From assembly GCA_963742725.1 (NCBI GenBank), contig CAVUMX010000003.1, positions 2,356,001 to 2,420,000 on the forward strand: a stretch of DNA of 64,000 nucleotides, written 5' to 3'. Under the pieces are notes generated by a model, which saw nothing but the letters and a program-made list of their open reading frames with translations, ran no database searches and had not been told where the DNA came from. Made by a program: the position numbers and the translations under genes. Positions 34,495-42,980 of this stretch are shown here, piece by piece (position 1 is the stretch's first letter; each line of letters starts with the position of its first letter). The stretch comes from CAVVAL01 sp963742725. Lineage in GTDB: Bacteria > Actinomycetota > Actinomycetes > Mycobacteriales > Cryptosporangiaceae.

Positions 34495-35700
34495 TCACTG
34501 GGCCACCTCGATGCGGTCGGGTTCGGCGAACGACACCGTCAGGCGCCCGTCGACGAGCGCGGCGCCCGTGACGTCGCAGCGGCGCAGCGATTCGGGCAGC
34601 GCCACGAGCCGGCGGTGCGGACCGACGGTCACGACCAGCTCGTCGGCGGAGCGAGCCAGGTCGACGTCCGCGCGGTCGACCAGCGGCAACGGCAGGCTCA
34701 GCAGGTAGCCGTCGTCGTCGCGGGACACGCGCAGGGCGGGTTCGGTGGGGGCGACGGCGAACGCGTCGCTGTCGCCGTACACGGCGGTGGCCAGGTCCTC
34801 CAGCGCGGCGAGGCCGACCGGCTCGGCGGCGAGGTAGGGCGCGGTGCGGACGGGCAGGTCGACGAAGCTGCGGCGCGCCTCCGCGAGCTGCGTGGCCTGC
34901 GCCGCGACCCAGGCGGACCGCCACGGGTCGTCGCCGCCGTCCGGGATCACGCGGTTGGCGACGACGCCGTCCACCGCGAACCCGTACAGCGCGAGGCTGG
35001 TGAACGTGCGCCGCGCCTCGGCCAGCACGACCGACTCCGGTGTGAGGACGAGCCGTACCGACGTGGTCGCCGGGTCGGTGAGCAGCTCCTGGACGGCCGC
35101 GAGCTGCGTGTACAGCCGCTCGACGGCCGCGATCACGCCGTCGCCCGGAAGGCCGGGCAGCAGCGGACGGACCGAGCGCGCGAGCCGCCGGTGCGCCGGG
35201 TAGAGCCGGTCGAAGTACCAGCGCAGCGCCTCGGGCAACGCGAGGAGCCGCAGCGTTTCGGCGGTCGGGGCGCAGTCGACCACGATCACGTCGTACTCGC
35301 CGCTCGTCGCCTGGTCCCGGACCTCCAGCAGCGCCAGGACCTCCTGCGCGCCCGGCAGGACGACCAGCTCGTCGGCGGTGACGTCGTCGAGGCCTCCCTT
35401 GACCAGCAGGGTCGCGAGGTAGCTGCGGATCTCCTCCCACGACTCCTCGAACCGCAGCTGCGCGTCGACCTGGAGCCCGTCGAGGTTCGGCGCGACCGGC
35501 GTCGGCTCAGGGCCGAGGGCCACGTCGAGCGCGTCGCCGAGCGAGTGCGCCGGATCGGTCGACAGGACGAGAGTCCTGAGCCCCCCTGCCGCCGCGCGGA
35601 CAGCCGCCGCGGCGGCGGACGTCGTCTTGCCGACGCCCCCCTTGCCGGTGAACAGCACTACCCGCACGCGCCCCGGATTCCTCTCAACCGATGCAGACAT
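34495..35700 (-). CDS. ArsA/Get3-like ATPase (Rv2184c family)
   Basis: A 401-residue single-copy ArsA-family ATPase: P-loop FTGKGGVGKTT with the deviant Walker A Lys, switch I LSTDPAHSLGDALD, switch II VVDCAPTAETLRL. The C-terminal 70 residues form a small beta domain resembling an Hsp20-like module. No arsenic genes are near, so it is unlikely to drive arsenite export; relatives are linked to cell-envelope functions in mycobacteria. It follows the SRPBCC gene at 28 bp. Confidence 0.85.
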   Translation of the reverse strand: MSASVERNPGRVRVVLFTGKGGVGKTTSAAAAAVRAAAGGLRTLVLSTDPAHSLGDALDVALGPEPTPVAPNLDGLQVDAQLRFEESWEEIRSYLATLLVKGGLDDVTADELVVLPGAQEVLALLEVRDQATSGEYDVIVVDCAPTAETLRLLALPEALRWYFDRLYPAHRRLARSVRPLLPGLPGDGVIAAVERLYTQLAAVQELLTDPATTSVRLVLTPESVVLAEARRTFTSLALYGFAVDGVVANRVIPDGGDDPWRSAWVAAQATQLAEARRSFVDLPVRTAPYLAAEPVGLAALEDLATAVYGDSDAFAVAPTEPALRVSRDDDGYLLSLPLPLVDRADVDLARSADELVVTVGPHRRLVALPESLRRCDVTGAALVDGRLTVSFAEPDRIEVAQ

Positions 35701-35727
35701 CCGGGAGAGCGTACCGGGCGCCGCGAA

Positions 35728-36165
35728 TCACGACTCGACGCGCTTCTTCAGCTCCTTCAGCGCGGTGTCCATGATGACCTTCTCCGCCTTGCGCTTGAAC
35801 ATGCCGAGCATCGGGATGTTCAGCTCGACGGCGAGGGTGTAGGTGACGGTCGTGCTCCCGTCGCCGTTGTCCTCCAGGTCGTAGGAGCCCTGCTGGCTCT
35901 TCTGCGTCTGGCCCTGGACGAGGTGCCACTCGATCCGGGTCAGGTCCTCGGCGTAGGCGTACTGCAGCACGTAGTCGTCCTTGACGATCCCCGCGTCGAG
36001 CACGAACCGGACCTGGCTCGCGTACCCGTCCTCGAACTCCTCGGTCACCTCGACGGTCTTCACCGCGCCCACCCACTCCGGGTAGGCGGCGAAATCGGTG
36101 ATGACCGCGGCGACCTGGGCCACGGGCGCGTCGATCGTGATGGACTGTTGCGAGGAATCCGCCAT
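35728..36165 (-). CDS. SRPBCC (polyketide cyclase/START-like) protein, Rv2185c family
   Basis: A 145-residue single-domain SRPBCC protein: SITIDAPVAQVAAVITDF and YPEWVGAVKTVEV are the first helix-grip elements, and VTYTLAVELNIPMLGMFKRK the last strand and helix. Relatives bind lipids or polyketides in a central cavity. It lies immediately before the ArsA-like ATPase, as in mycobacteria (Rv2185c-Rv2184c). Confidence 0.85.
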   Translation of the reverse strand: MADSSQQSITIDAPVAQVAAVITDFAAYPEWVGAVKTVEVTEEFEDGYASQVRFVLDAGIVKDDYVLQYAYAEDLTRIEWHLVQGQTQKSQQGSYDLEDNGDGSTTVTYTLAVELNIPMLGMFKRKAEKVIMDTALKELKKRVES

Positions 36166-36197
36166 AGCGCGGAGGCTACCGGGTCGCTGTCACCGGT

Positions 36198-36968
36198 TCA
36201 CCAGCGCAACACGAACGGCTCGCCGGTGCCGGCGAAGTGCCCGACGTTCACGCACTCCGTGCGGCCGATCCGGACCCTCGCCTGCAACGGCTGGTGCACG
36301 TGGCCGAACAGCGCGTACCGGGGCTGGGTGTCACGGATCGCGGCGAGGGTGGCCGTGCTGCCGATCTCGAACCGCCGCGCGACCGTGTCGTACCGCAGCT
36401 CCGGCACGGCCGGCGGGACGTGCGCGCACAGCACGTCCACGGCGCCCACCGCGGCGACCCGTTCGGCGTACACCTCGGGCGTCAGCTCGTACGGCGTCCG
36501 CATGGGCGAGGTGAGCCCGCCGCCCACGAACCCGAACTTCCAGCCGCCGATCTCGGTGGTCTGCCCGTCCAGCACGGTGAGCCCGTCGCGGACGAACTCG
36601 GGCCACAGCGCCGGCAGGTCCACGTTGCCGAACGTCAGGTATGTGGGGGTCGGCATCGCCGCGAACAGCTCGGCGTACTGGCGGCGCGCGGCCTCGGTGA
36701 TCACGGCCCGGGGGTCGTCGCCGAGGCTCGACCACAGCCCGCCCGTGTACTCGCGGGCCTCGGCGAACCGGCCGGCCGTGCGCAGGGTGACGAAACGTCC
36801 CACGGCCTCGGGGCCGAACAGGTCGCCCATGATGCCGCGCGAGTGGTCGGCGTAGTCGACGAAAAGCAGCAGGTCGCCGAGGACGACGAGCGCGTCGGCG
36901 CCCTCCCCCGCCCGGCGCAGCGCGTCCACGCTGCCGTGGACGTCCGAGACGACGTGGACGCGCGTCAC
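36198..36968 (-). CDS. Calcineurin-like metallophosphoesterase
   Basis: A 256-residue phosphoesterase with all usual motifs: VSDVHG (Asp, His), VVLGDLL (GD), TFGNVD (GNxD in place of GNHD), CAHVPP (GH-like), and FGHVHQP (GHxH). The Asn-Val-Asp in place of Asn-His-Glu/Asp is typical of one subgroup. Substrate unknown. GTG 36968 overlaps the stop of the upstream gene (GTGA). Confidence 0.8.
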   Translation of the reverse strand: MTRVHVVSDVHGSVDALRRAGEGADALVVLGDLLLFVDYADHSRGIMGDLFGPEAVGRFVTLRTAGRFAEAREYTGGLWSSLGDDPRAVITEAARRQYAELFAAMPTPTYLTFGNVDLPALWPEFVRDGLTVLDGQTTEIGGWKFGFVGGGLTSPMRTPYELTPEVYAERVAAVGAVDVLCAHVPPAVPELRYDTVARRFEIGSTATLAAIRDTQPRYALFGHVHQPLQARVRIGRTECVNVGHFAGTGEPFVLRW

Positions 36969-37342
36969 GGCGCCGCCGGATCGCCGGGGCCGCGGCTCGC
37001 CTCGACCTCGTCCTTGAGCGCCCACCACACCTGCTTGGCGTGCCGGGCGCGACGCCGCAGCTCCCGCAGCGCCGCCCGGGGCGGCATCGGGGTGGGCGGG
37101 TCCGTCCGCAGGTAGGTGTGGGCGATGACGCCGTCGCCGTGCGGTTCGAGCCAGATCTCGCAGCTCCCGACGAGGGCACCGGTGGCGGTCCAGCGCAGCC
37201 CGACGTCGCCCCGGTCCATGAAGACGGCGAGGGTCAGGTCCGGCCAGAGCGCCGCCGTGAACTCCGGGCGGCGGATCGCGGCGGCCACCGTCGCGGGACC
37301 CGCGGCCAGGAATGTCTCCTCGATGAGATCGATCTGCGGCAC
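36965..37342 (-). CDS. SRPBCC-like protein
   Basis: A 125-residue protein: VPQIDLIEETFLAAGPATVA, WPDLTLAVFMDRGDVGLRW and GSCEIWLEPHGDGVIAHTYL look like the strands of a helix-grip fold, making a second SRPBCC-type protein in this operon. GTG 37342 is chosen because CATGCT lies 7 bases upstream (leaderless); an ATG at 37354 would add four residues. First gene of the leftward operon down to 32123. Confidence 0.65.
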   Translation of the reverse strand: MPQIDLIEETFLAAGPATVAAAIRRPEFTAALWPDLTLAVFMDRGDVGLRWTATGALVGSCEIWLEPHGDGVIAHTYLRTDPPTPMPPRAALRELRRRARHAKQVWWALKDEVEASRGPGDPAAP

Positions 37343-37387
37343 GCATGGGAGCATGCCAGTAGCGGTGCGGGCACCCGTCAGTGCACC

Positions 37388-37466
37388 GTAGGTAACGACC
37401 TGTGCACTTCCACTCCCGTTTCGGCAAACCGGCAGGTACCTTGCGCGTACCCGCAGGTAACCTCGC
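37388..37466 (+). promoter_or_regulatory. Repeated AGGTAAC-like sites before fadD15
   Basis: GTAGGTAAC (37388-37396), CGGCAGGTACCTTGCG (37430-37445) and CCGCAGGTAACCTCGCG (37450-37466) share an AGGTAMC core; the last two are near-identical 16-base direct repeats 20 bp apart. They lie 31-109 bp upstream of the start and may bind a regulator of fatty-acid metabolism genes. Confidence 0.4.
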
Positions 37467-37496
37467 GGGCACGAAGGAATGCGGAGAGAGGCTGCC

Positions 37497-39287
37497 GTGC
37501 GAGAGTTCACCGTTCCTGCCACGTACACGGTTCCCGACGGGGCCAACCTGACCGACGCCGTGTGGGAGCACGCAGAGACACATCCGGACAGCGTCGTCTT
37601 CAGCCGCCGTGTGGACGGCGCATGGACCGACGTGACCGCCCTGGAGTTCCGCGACGAGGTCGCCGCTGTGGCGAAGGGCCTGGTCGCGGCCGGTGTAAGC
37701 GCCGGTGACCGGGTGGGCCTGATGGCCAAGACGCGGTACGAGTGGACGCTCGTCGACTACGCGATCTGGTCGGCCGGCGCGATCACCGTGCCGATCTACG
37801 AGACGTCCTCGGCCGAGCAGGTGCAGTGGATCCTCGGTGACTCCGGCGCGGTCGCCGTGGTCGTCGAGACCCCGGCCCACGAGGAGACCCTCGAATCCGT
37901 CCGCGGGCAGCTCCCCGACCTGGCCAGCACCTGGCAGATCGACGCCGGCGGCATCGAGGCGCTCAAGAACGGCGGCGCCGCCGTCCCGGACAGTGAGATC
38001 GCGACCCGCCGTGCGGCGGTCGGCCCCGACACGGCCGCCACGATCATCTACACGTCCGGCACGACCGGCCGCCCCAAGGGCTGCGAGTTGACGCACCGCA
38101 ACCTGCTGTTCGACGTCGGCAGCGCGATGTCGGGGCTGAGCGGGCTGTTCAACGCCGACGGCGCGACCCTGCTGTTCCTGCCGCTCGCGCACGTCTTCGC
38201 GCGGCTCATCCAGTGCGGCGCGGTCGCCACCCGGACCCGCATGGGCCACACCGCCGACATCAAGAACCTCCTCGACGACCTGGCCGTCTTCCAGCCGACG
38301 TTCGTCCTGTCGGTGCCGCGCGTGTTCGAGAAGGTCTACAACGGCGCCCGCCAGAAGGCGCACGCCGCCGGTAAGGGCTCGATCTTCGACAAGGCCGAGC
38401 ACGTCGCGATCGCCTACAGCGAGGCCCTCGACAAGGACGGCCCCGGCATCGGGCTGAAGCTCCAGCACGCCGTCTTCGACAAGCTGGTCTACAGCAAGCT
38501 ACGGACGGTGCTCGGCGGTCGCTGCGCCAACGCGATCTCCGGCGGCGCGCCGCTCGGCGCCCGGCTCGGGCACTTCTTCCGCGGCATCGGCCTGACCGTG
38601 TACGAGGGCTACGGCCTCACCGAGACGTCCGCGGGCTGCACGATCAACCTCCAGACGGCGCTGCGGATCGGCTCGGTCGGCCGTCCGCTGCCCGGGGTGA
38701 GCCTGCGCATCGCCGACGACGGCGAGGTCCTGATCCTCGGTGACCACGTGTTCCGCCAGTACTGGCACAACGACGCGGCCACCCGCGAGGCGATCGACGC
38801 CGACGGCTGGTTCCACAGCGGCGACCTCGGCCAGCTCGACAGCGACGGCTTCCTCACGATCACCGGCCGCAAGAAGGAGCTGATCGTGACGGCGGGCGGC
38901 AAGAACGTCGCACCGGCCGTCCTGGAGGACCGGCTCCGGGCGCACCCGCTGATCAGCCAGTGCATGGTCGTCGGCGACGCGCAGCCGTTCATCGGCTGCC
39001 TCGTGACGATCGACCCGGAGGCGTTCCCGGCGTGGAAGGAGCGGGCCGGCAAGCCCGTCGAGGCCACCGTCGCCGATCTCAACAACGACGACGACCTGCG
39101 CGCCGAGATCCAAAACGCCGTCGACGAGGCCAACAAGGCCGTGTCGAAGGCCGAAGCGATCCGCGTCTTCCGTATCCTTCCCCGGGACTTCACCGAGGAG
39201 GGCGGCGAGCTGACGCCCAGCCTCAAGCTGAAGCGGAACGTCGTTCTGAAGGAGTACGCCGACGAGATCGCAGCGATCTACGCCTGA
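37497..39287 (+). CDS. fadD15: Long-chain fatty acyl-CoA synthetase (FadD15)
   Basis: A 596-residue AMP-forming acyl-CoA synthetase. The AMP motif IIYTSGTTGRPKGCEL, YGLTETSAGC, GWFHSGDLGQLDSDGF and the catalytic Lys region TGRKKELIVTAGGKNVAP are intact. Family members activate fatty acids via acyl-AMP and load CoA. GTG 37497 follows GGAGAGAGG; an ATG at 37479 is in frame but overlaps that ribosome site. It holds the Rv2187 position in the mycobacterial order. The sensor kinase follows closely on the same strand. Confidence 0.95.
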   Translation: MREFTVPATYTVPDGANLTDAVWEHAETHPDSVVFSRRVDGAWTDVTALEFRDEVAAVAKGLVAAGVSAGDRVGLMAKTRYEWTLVDYAIWSAGAITVPIYETSSAEQVQWILGDSGAVAVVVETPAHEETLESVRGQLPDLASTWQIDAGGIEALKNGGAAVPDSEIATRRAAVGPDTAATIIYTSGTTGRPKGCELTHRNLLFDVGSAMSGLSGLFNADGATLLFLPLAHVFARLIQCGAVATRTRMGHTADIKNLLDDLAVFQPTFVLSVPRVFEKVYNGARQKAHAAGKGSIFDKAEHVAIAYSEALDKDGPGIGLKLQHAVFDKLVYSKLRTVLGGRCANAISGGAPLGARLGHFFRGIGLTVYEGYGLTETSAGCTINLQTALRIGSVGRPLPGVSLRIADDGEVLILGDHVFRQYWHNDAATREAIDADGWFHSGDLGQLDSDGFLTITGRKKELIVTAGGKNVAPAVLEDRLRAHPLISQCMVVGDAQPFIGCLVTIDPEAFPAWKERAGKPVEATVADLNNDDDLRAEIQNAVDEANKAVSKAEAIRVFRILPRDFTEEGGELTPSLKLKRNVVLKEYADEIAAIYA

Positions 39288-39351
39288 GCCCGGCAACGGC
39301 GCGGCGCCGGGCGACAACCCGGCGCTGCGCCCGCAGCTGCTCACCACGTGG

Positions 39352-40950
39352 GTGCGCGGCTCGCTGCTCGTGCTGGTCGGGGCCCTGGCGGCCCTGACCA
39401 CCCGGGATGTGAGCGTCGTGCCGTGGTGCCTGCTGCTGGCCGTCGCGGCGGTCCCTGGCCTGTTCGCGCAGGACCATCCGCTGCTGAGCCGCGTGGGACG
39501 GATCGCCGAGGTCGCCGTCGCCACGCTCGCCGCCGCCCGCCTCGACGGCGGCATCGGAGCCACCCTCCCCTACATCGCCGTACCGATCTTCGCCGCCGCG
39601 CTGTTCAGCGGGGCCGGCGAGTCGCTGGCGCTCGTCGCGCTCGCCGCCGCGGCCCTCCTCGGCGCGGGCGCCTACGCCGGCGTCCTCGAACACGAGATGT
39701 ACCTGCTGCCGTCGCTGCAATGGGTGGTCGTCAGCGCGGTCGCGGGGATGGTCGGCGCCCGGGTACGGCGCATCATCCGGACGCGGCCGGCCCCGAGTGA
39801 ACCCGAGTTCGCGCAGGCCACGCGCCTGCTGACCCAGCTCCGCACGATCGCCCGGCAGCTACCCGGCACCCTCGACCCGCGCGGAATCGCCGAACGGCTC
39901 ATGGACGAGCTGCGCGGCACCGTCCCGGCCGCTCGCGCCGCCGTCTTCACCGGCAGCGGCGGTGGGCGCCTCGAAGTCCTCGCCCAGACCGGTCCGGATC
40001 GCGTCGACTGGGAGACGTCCCTGTCCGCCGACACGCCCATCGCCGAGGCGTGGGCCAGCCAGCGTCCCCAGACGGCGGCGCGCTCGCTCGCCCGCACCGA
40101 ACCGTCCGACGAGGTCTCGACGCTGGTATTGCCCCTGGTCACGGGCGTACGTACGGTCGGGTTGGTGGTGCTGGAAGCCGACCGGGCCGGCGCCTACCCG
40201 CAGGCGGCCGTCACCGCCGCGAGCGAGCTGGCCGGCCACGCGGCGCTCCGGCTGGAGACCGCGCTGCTCTTCGACGACGTGCGCAGCCTCGCCACCTCGG
40301 AGGAACGGCAACGCCTGGCGCGCGAGATCCACGACGGCGTGGCGCAGGAGCTGGTGATGGTCGGGTACGGCATCGACAACGCGATCGCCGAACTGCCGCA
40401 GGGCAGCGACACGGCCGCCGACGGCCTGCACTCGCTGCGCGCCGAGGTCACCCGGGTCATCACCGAGCTTCGGCTCAGCCTGTTCGAGCTGCGCTCCGAC
40501 GTCGACCGGCACGGCGGCCTGACCAGCGCGATCGCCGACTACGCCCGCACCGTCGGCGCCTCCGCCGGGATGCGCGTCCACCTGAGCCTCGACGAGTCCA
40601 CCGCGCGGCTGCCCGCGTTCATCGAGTCCGAACTCCTGCGGATCGCGCAGGAGGCGATCACCAACGCGCGCAAACACGCCAGCGCCGCGAACCTGTGGGT
40701 CAGCTGCGAGATCGACCCGCCATACGCGCTCATCGAGATCAGCGACGACGGCCGCGGAATCGGTGACGCCGCAGGTAACGGCAGCTACGGCATGTCCATC
40801 ATGAAGGAAAGAGCCGAGCGCGTCCGCGCCGAACTGGCGATCACCGCGCGCAATCCGGTCGGAACAACAGTGCGGGTTGCCCTCCCCAACACCCTGAGTC
40901 GCGGTACGGTGTCGCTGCGACAGGAGGTGCCCCCCGACCGTGTCCAGTAA
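39352..40950 (+). CDS. Sensor histidine kinase with membrane and GAF domains
   Basis: A 532-residue kinase: four to five membrane helices (about residues 1-135), a GAF domain (about 160-310), HisKA_3 helix with His in LAREIHDGVAQELVM, and an HATPase (AQEAITNARKHA, DDGRGIGD). The start is uncertain: GTG 39352 is the first standard codon in a frame that stays open back to 39250 with plausible protein, so a CTG start a few codons upstream is possible. Its last 11 bp overlap the response regulator. Confidence 0.8.
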   Translation: MRGSLLVLVGALAALTTRDVSVVPWCLLLAVAAVPGLFAQDHPLLSRVGRIAEVAVATLAAARLDGGIGATLPYIAVPIFAAALFSGAGESLALVALAAAALLGAGAYAGVLEHEMYLLPSLQWVVVSAVAGMVGARVRRIIRTRPAPSEPEFAQATRLLTQLRTIARQLPGTLDPRGIAERLMDELRGTVPAARAAVFTGSGGGRLEVLAQTGPDRVDWETSLSADTPIAEAWASQRPQTAARSLARTEPSDEVSTLVLPLVTGVRTVGLVVLEADRAGAYPQAAVTAASELAGHAALRLETALLFDDVRSLATSEERQRLAREIHDGVAQELVMVGYGIDNAIAELPQGSDTAADGLHSLRAEVTRVITELRLSLFELRSDVDRHGGLTSAIADYARTVGASAGMRVHLSLDESTARLPAFIESELLRIAQEAITNARKHASAANLWVSCEIDPPYALIEISDDGRGIGDAAGNGSYGMSIMKERAERVRAELAITARNPVGTTVRVALPNTLSRGTVSLRQEVPPDRVQ

Positions 40951-41620
40951 CGCAACGAATCCCCCGCAGCGCGCCGCGACCACCACGGTGCTACTCGTCG
41001 ACGACCACGACCTGATCCGTCAGGGCCTGCGCCACGCCTTCGAGCGTGACCCGGACTTCAACGTCGTCGCCGAGGCCGGCACCGTCGCCGATGCGCTGAG
41101 CAAGGCGTCCGAACTGCGCCCCGACGTCGTGATCATGGACCTGCGGCTGCCCGACGGCAGCGGCCTCGACGCCACCAAGAAGCTCCGTGCCGCCCGCGCC
41201 GACGTCGGCATCGTCGTCCTCACCATGTACGCCGGGGACGACCAGCTGTTCGGCGCCCTGGAAGCCGGCGCGAGCGCGTTCGTCCCCAAGAACGCGCCCG
41301 CCGACGAGGTCGTCGCCGCCGCCCGTCACGCCAAGTCCTCGCCGAACGCGTTCACCGCGTCCGATCTGGCCGAGGCCATGAAGCGGCGCCTCACCCCGAG
41401 CGGGCCGCACCTGTCGCCCCGCGAAGGCCAGGTGCTGCGGCTCCTCGCCGACGGCATGAGCGTCGCCGGGATCGCCAAGCAGCTGTACGTGTCGGAGTCC
41501 ACCGCCAAGACCCACATCTCGAAGCTGTACGAGAAGCTCGGCGCCGGGAACCGGGCCCAGGCCCTGATGACCGCACTGCGCCTCGGCCTGCTCGAATCCC
41601 CCAACTCCGGCGGCCTGTAA
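40940..41620 (+). CDS. NarL/LuxR-family response regulator
   Basis: A 226-residue regulator: receiver domain with VDDHDLIRQG, phospho-acceptor Asp in VIMDLRLPDGSG, Lys in AFVPKNAP, and a LuxR helix-turn-helix (LSPREGQVLRLLADGMSVAG and YVSESTAKTHISKLYEKLG). GTG 40940 overlaps the end of the kinase gene, so the pair is co-translated. Target genes unknown. Confidence 0.9.
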   Translation: MSSNATNPPQRAATTTVLLVDDHDLIRQGLRHAFERDPDFNVVAEAGTVADALSKASELRPDVVIMDLRLPDGSGLDATKKLRAARADVGIVVLTMYAGDDQLFGALEAGASAFVPKNAPADEVVAAARHAKSSPNAFTASDLAEAMKRRLTPSGPHLSPREGQVLRLLADGMSVAGIAKQLYVSESTAKTHISKLYEKLGAGNRAQALMTALRLGLLESPNSGGL

Positions 41621-41680
41621 CTCGCGCGTCGGCGCGGGGCTCATACGCCCGCGCCGCCGCCGCCCGCCCGCCGCTCGGCC

Positions 41681-41745
41681 AAACCGGACTGTTCGGGATC
41701 CAGTCCTGTAACCGGGCGCCGGATACCCCGATATCCCCGACAGTT
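41681..41745. repeat. 65-bp dispersed repeat, copy 2
   Basis: Inverse copy of 4351-4415, differing at three positions. It lies between two convergent genes (response regulator and pimB'). Confidence 0.8.
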
Positions 41746-41858
41746 GCGCGGGGCGGCGCGGCGCGAGCGCGCGGGGCGGCGCGGCGCGGCGCGGCGGCGG
41801 GCGCCGGCGCGCGGCGCGCCAGCGCGCGGGCCCCCGCCCGGCGGGGCGCGGCGGCGGC
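41746..41858. other. Almost pure G+C spacer before pimB'
   Basis: About 113 bases of irregular GCG/GGC repeats with almost no A or T, between the dispersed repeat and the pimB' stop. I see no gene, palindrome pair or CRISPR-like periodicity in it; strong secondary structure or a terminator role is possible. Confidence 0.6.
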
Positions 41859-42980
41859 TCAGCCGCGCAGGAGCTTCGTCATCGAGGCGGCGAGGTCGTC
41901 CCAGCGCCATTCCGCCTCGACCCATGCCCGCCCGGCGGCGCCCATCCGGGCCGCGAGGTCGCGGTCGGCGAGGAGCCGCGCGACCCGGTCGGCGACGGCG
42001 ACGACGTCACGCCCGTCCACGACATACCCGGTCTCGCCCTCGCGGACCGCGTCCGGCGCACCCCCGGAGTCGCCGGCGATCACGGGCAGCCCCGTCGCGG
42101 ACGCCTCCAGGTAGACCATGCCGAGGCCTTCGACGTCGAGGCCGCCGCGCCGGGTCCGGCAGGGCATGGCGAACACGTCGCCGGCCGCGTAGTAGCGGGG
42201 CAGGTCGGGCCAGGACACGGAGCCTGTGAAGACGACGTCGTCCGCAACGCCGGTGGTGACGGCGAGACGATGCAGGCGGGGCGCGTCCGGACCGCCGCCG
42301 ACGACGAGCAGCGCGGCCCCCGGTACCCGGCGGCGGATCAGCGGGAGCGCCTTGATCAGCATGTCCTGGCCCTTGCGGGGCACGAGCCGGGACAGGCAGA
42401 GGACGACGGGCCGGTCGGCGAGGCCCAGGCCGGCGCGGATGTCGGAGCCGTCCACGCCCGGGTGGTAGATCTCGGTGTCGACGCCGGGGGGCAGCCGGAC
42501 GAGTTCCGTCCGGTCGCCGATCACGCGGGAGAGCCGCCGCCGCGTGTACTCGCCGAGGTAGGTGATGACGTCGACGCCGTCCGCGATGCGCCGTAGCAGC
42601 GCACGGGCACCGGGCAGGACGGCCCATCCGACCTCGTGCCCGTGGGTCTGGGCGACGAACCGTTCGACGCCGGCCGCGCGGAGACCCGGCGCGAGCAGGC
42701 CGAGCGGGGCGGCCGCGCCGAACCAGGCGGTGTCGCAGCGCTCGCCGCGGGCGATGTCGGCAGCGCGCTTGGCGACGTCGCGCACGGGCAGCATCAGGGA
42801 CGTGGGATGCCGCACGACCTCGAACGGCTGCTCCGCGTCGAACGCCTGCGTGCCCTTCCACGCCGGCGCGTAGACGACGAGCGAATCGGCGGGCTGCCGC
42901 ACGGCGAGCTGGTGGACGAACCGCTGGATCCCGCCCGCGCGCGGCGGGAAGTCGTTGGTGACGATCAGGGTGCGCGTCAC
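41859..42980 (-). CDS. pimB: GT4 mannosyltransferase PimB' type
   Basis: A 373-residue GT4 glycosyltransferase: N-terminal VTNDFPPRAGGIQRFVHQL, GVDTEIYHPG, SRLVPRKGQDMLIKALP and the EX7E motif in EGLGMVYLEA. These match PimB', which adds the second mannose to phosphatidylinositol mannoside at the cytoplasmic face. It sits at the Rv2188c position next to fadD15. GTG 42980 overlaps the upstream peptidase stop (GTGA). The substrate is inferred from family and location. Confidence 0.85.
   Translation of the reverse strand: MTRTLIVTNDFPPRAGGIQRFVHQLAVRQPADSLVVYAPAWKGTQAFDAEQPFEVVRHPTSLMLPVRDVAKRAADIARGERCDTAWFGAAAPLGLLAPGLRAAGVERFVAQTHGHEVGWAVLPGARALLRRIADGVDVITYLGEYTRRRLSRVIGDRTELVRLPPGVDTEIYHPGVDGSDIRAGLGLADRPVVLCLSRLVPRKGQDMLIKALPLIRRRVPGAALLVVGGGPDAPRLHRLAVTTGVADDVVFTGSVSWPDLPRYYAAGDVFAMPCRTRRGGLDVEGLGMVYLEASATGLPVIAGDSGGAPDAVREGETGYVVDGRDVVAVADRVARLLADRDLAARMGAAGRAWVEAEWRWDDLAASMTKLLRG

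Noticed and set aside
34495..35700. Arsenite export system
   Set aside because: The ATPase is ArsA-like, but there is no arsB, arsR-linked arsenic gene or second ATPase half; it matches the Rv2184c family instead.
41746..41858. CRISPR-like or repeat array
   Set aside because: Only irregular GCG/GGC runs; no constant spacer length or repeat unit.
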